A DNA stretch of 64,000 bases from JANXQG01 sp963804375 (lineage in GTDB: Bacteria; Planctomycetota; Planctomycetia; Pirellulales; Thermoguttaceae): the NCBI GenBank assembly GCA_963804375.1, contig CAWDQE010000023.1:153437-217436 (forward strand). The letters run 5' to 3'. How positions within the stretch are numbered: the first letter of the stretch is position 1; each line of letters opens with the position of its first letter. The translations under genes were made by a program, and so were the position numbers. The notes below the pieces were generated by a model. It searched no databases, had not been told where the DNA came from, and saw only the letters and a program-made list of their open reading frames with translations. This document shows, piece by piece, positions 63,781 through 64,000 of this stretch.

Positions 63781-64000
63781 TATCATCAGGATTACTTACC
63801 CCCGTGGACTTCGGATTTTGCGTGCTGCCGCCTTGCCTTCGTCTCGCCGACGAGACTACGTTTCTTGCCATTTCTCACTGATGCTACTCCAGGGTGGGTG
63901 TTGAAAAGATGCACTTGACTTATATTCAATTATACCCTACAAATCCCAAAAGGGAATCACGAGAAGTCTATTTTGGTATTTGTTTTAAGGAATGGCGATG
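63781..64000. other. Right-edge region
   Basis: Upstream region of the leftward sigma-like gene; the last 100 bases are AT-richer than the rest of the window. No gene is visible before the window ends. Confidence 0.4.

Overview
The window looks like a high-GC planctomycete chromosome (Pirellulales-type). Pointers are an extracellular beta-helix protein with an LEPR-XLL-like N-terminal motif, an ECF sigma factor followed directly by a very large Ser/Thr kinase with a formylglycine-generating-enzyme-like C-terminus, a CAPSR-type sulfatase, and several secreted glycoside hydrolases. No rRNA or CRISPR array was seen. The only tRNA sequence is a 39-base 5' half.

Left part, about 1-27.3 kb, is host-type chromosome. 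It holds a PAS sensor fragment (left edge), the frameshifted beta-helix protein, the sigma/kinase pair, a decayed IS110 relative and a small membrane protein. A carbohydrate and sulfate-ester degradation neighbourhood follows: a Tat-exported TIM-barrel isomerase-like protein, GH29 fucosidase-like, GH2, a decayed amidohydrolase, a sulfatase, a tandem DUF4139 pair, a GH99-like protein and a clan-D-like glycosidase. A dispersed 96-bp multi-hairpin repeat and a 38-bp minisatellite lie among these genes, and 15.4-17.25 kb is a graveyard of three gene fragments.

At 27.4-28.1 kb a truncated tyrosine integrase and a tRNA(CAU) half mark the edge of an accessory region that continues to the right end. 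It carries an excisionase-like HTH protein, unknown proteins, an intact IS701/IS4-like insertion sequence with 5-bp target duplications inside another gene, a DNA methyltransferase, an AEP-like primase-helicase, a small tyrosine recombinase, a radical-SAM-like fragment, a VRR-NUC-type nuclease, a GIY-YIG nuclease and a sigma-factor-like protein. This resembles an integrative plasmid or satellite-like element with its own replication protein. The non-coding stretches here are full of short tandem duplications, and the 9-mer CCTGCGGGT is strongly concentrated at 34.7-43.4 kb.

Two defence-type loci stand out. The first is a Wadjet (JetABCD) operon at 54.4-61.2 kb on the minus strand. Its four genes overlap by 1-8 nt, and JetA and JetD are each broken by one single-base frameshift, while JetB and JetC are intact. 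The second, at 46.4-48.8 kb on the plus strand, is a two-gene unit: a winged-helix-like protein of about 430 residues, then 2 nt downstream a protein with an N-terminal PD-(D/E)XK-nuclease-like segment. I do not recognise this pair, and it is the best candidate for an undescribed system. Single-base frameshifts also occur in the beta-helix, GH29 and IS110 genes, so assembly indels must be excluded before calling any of these genes dead.
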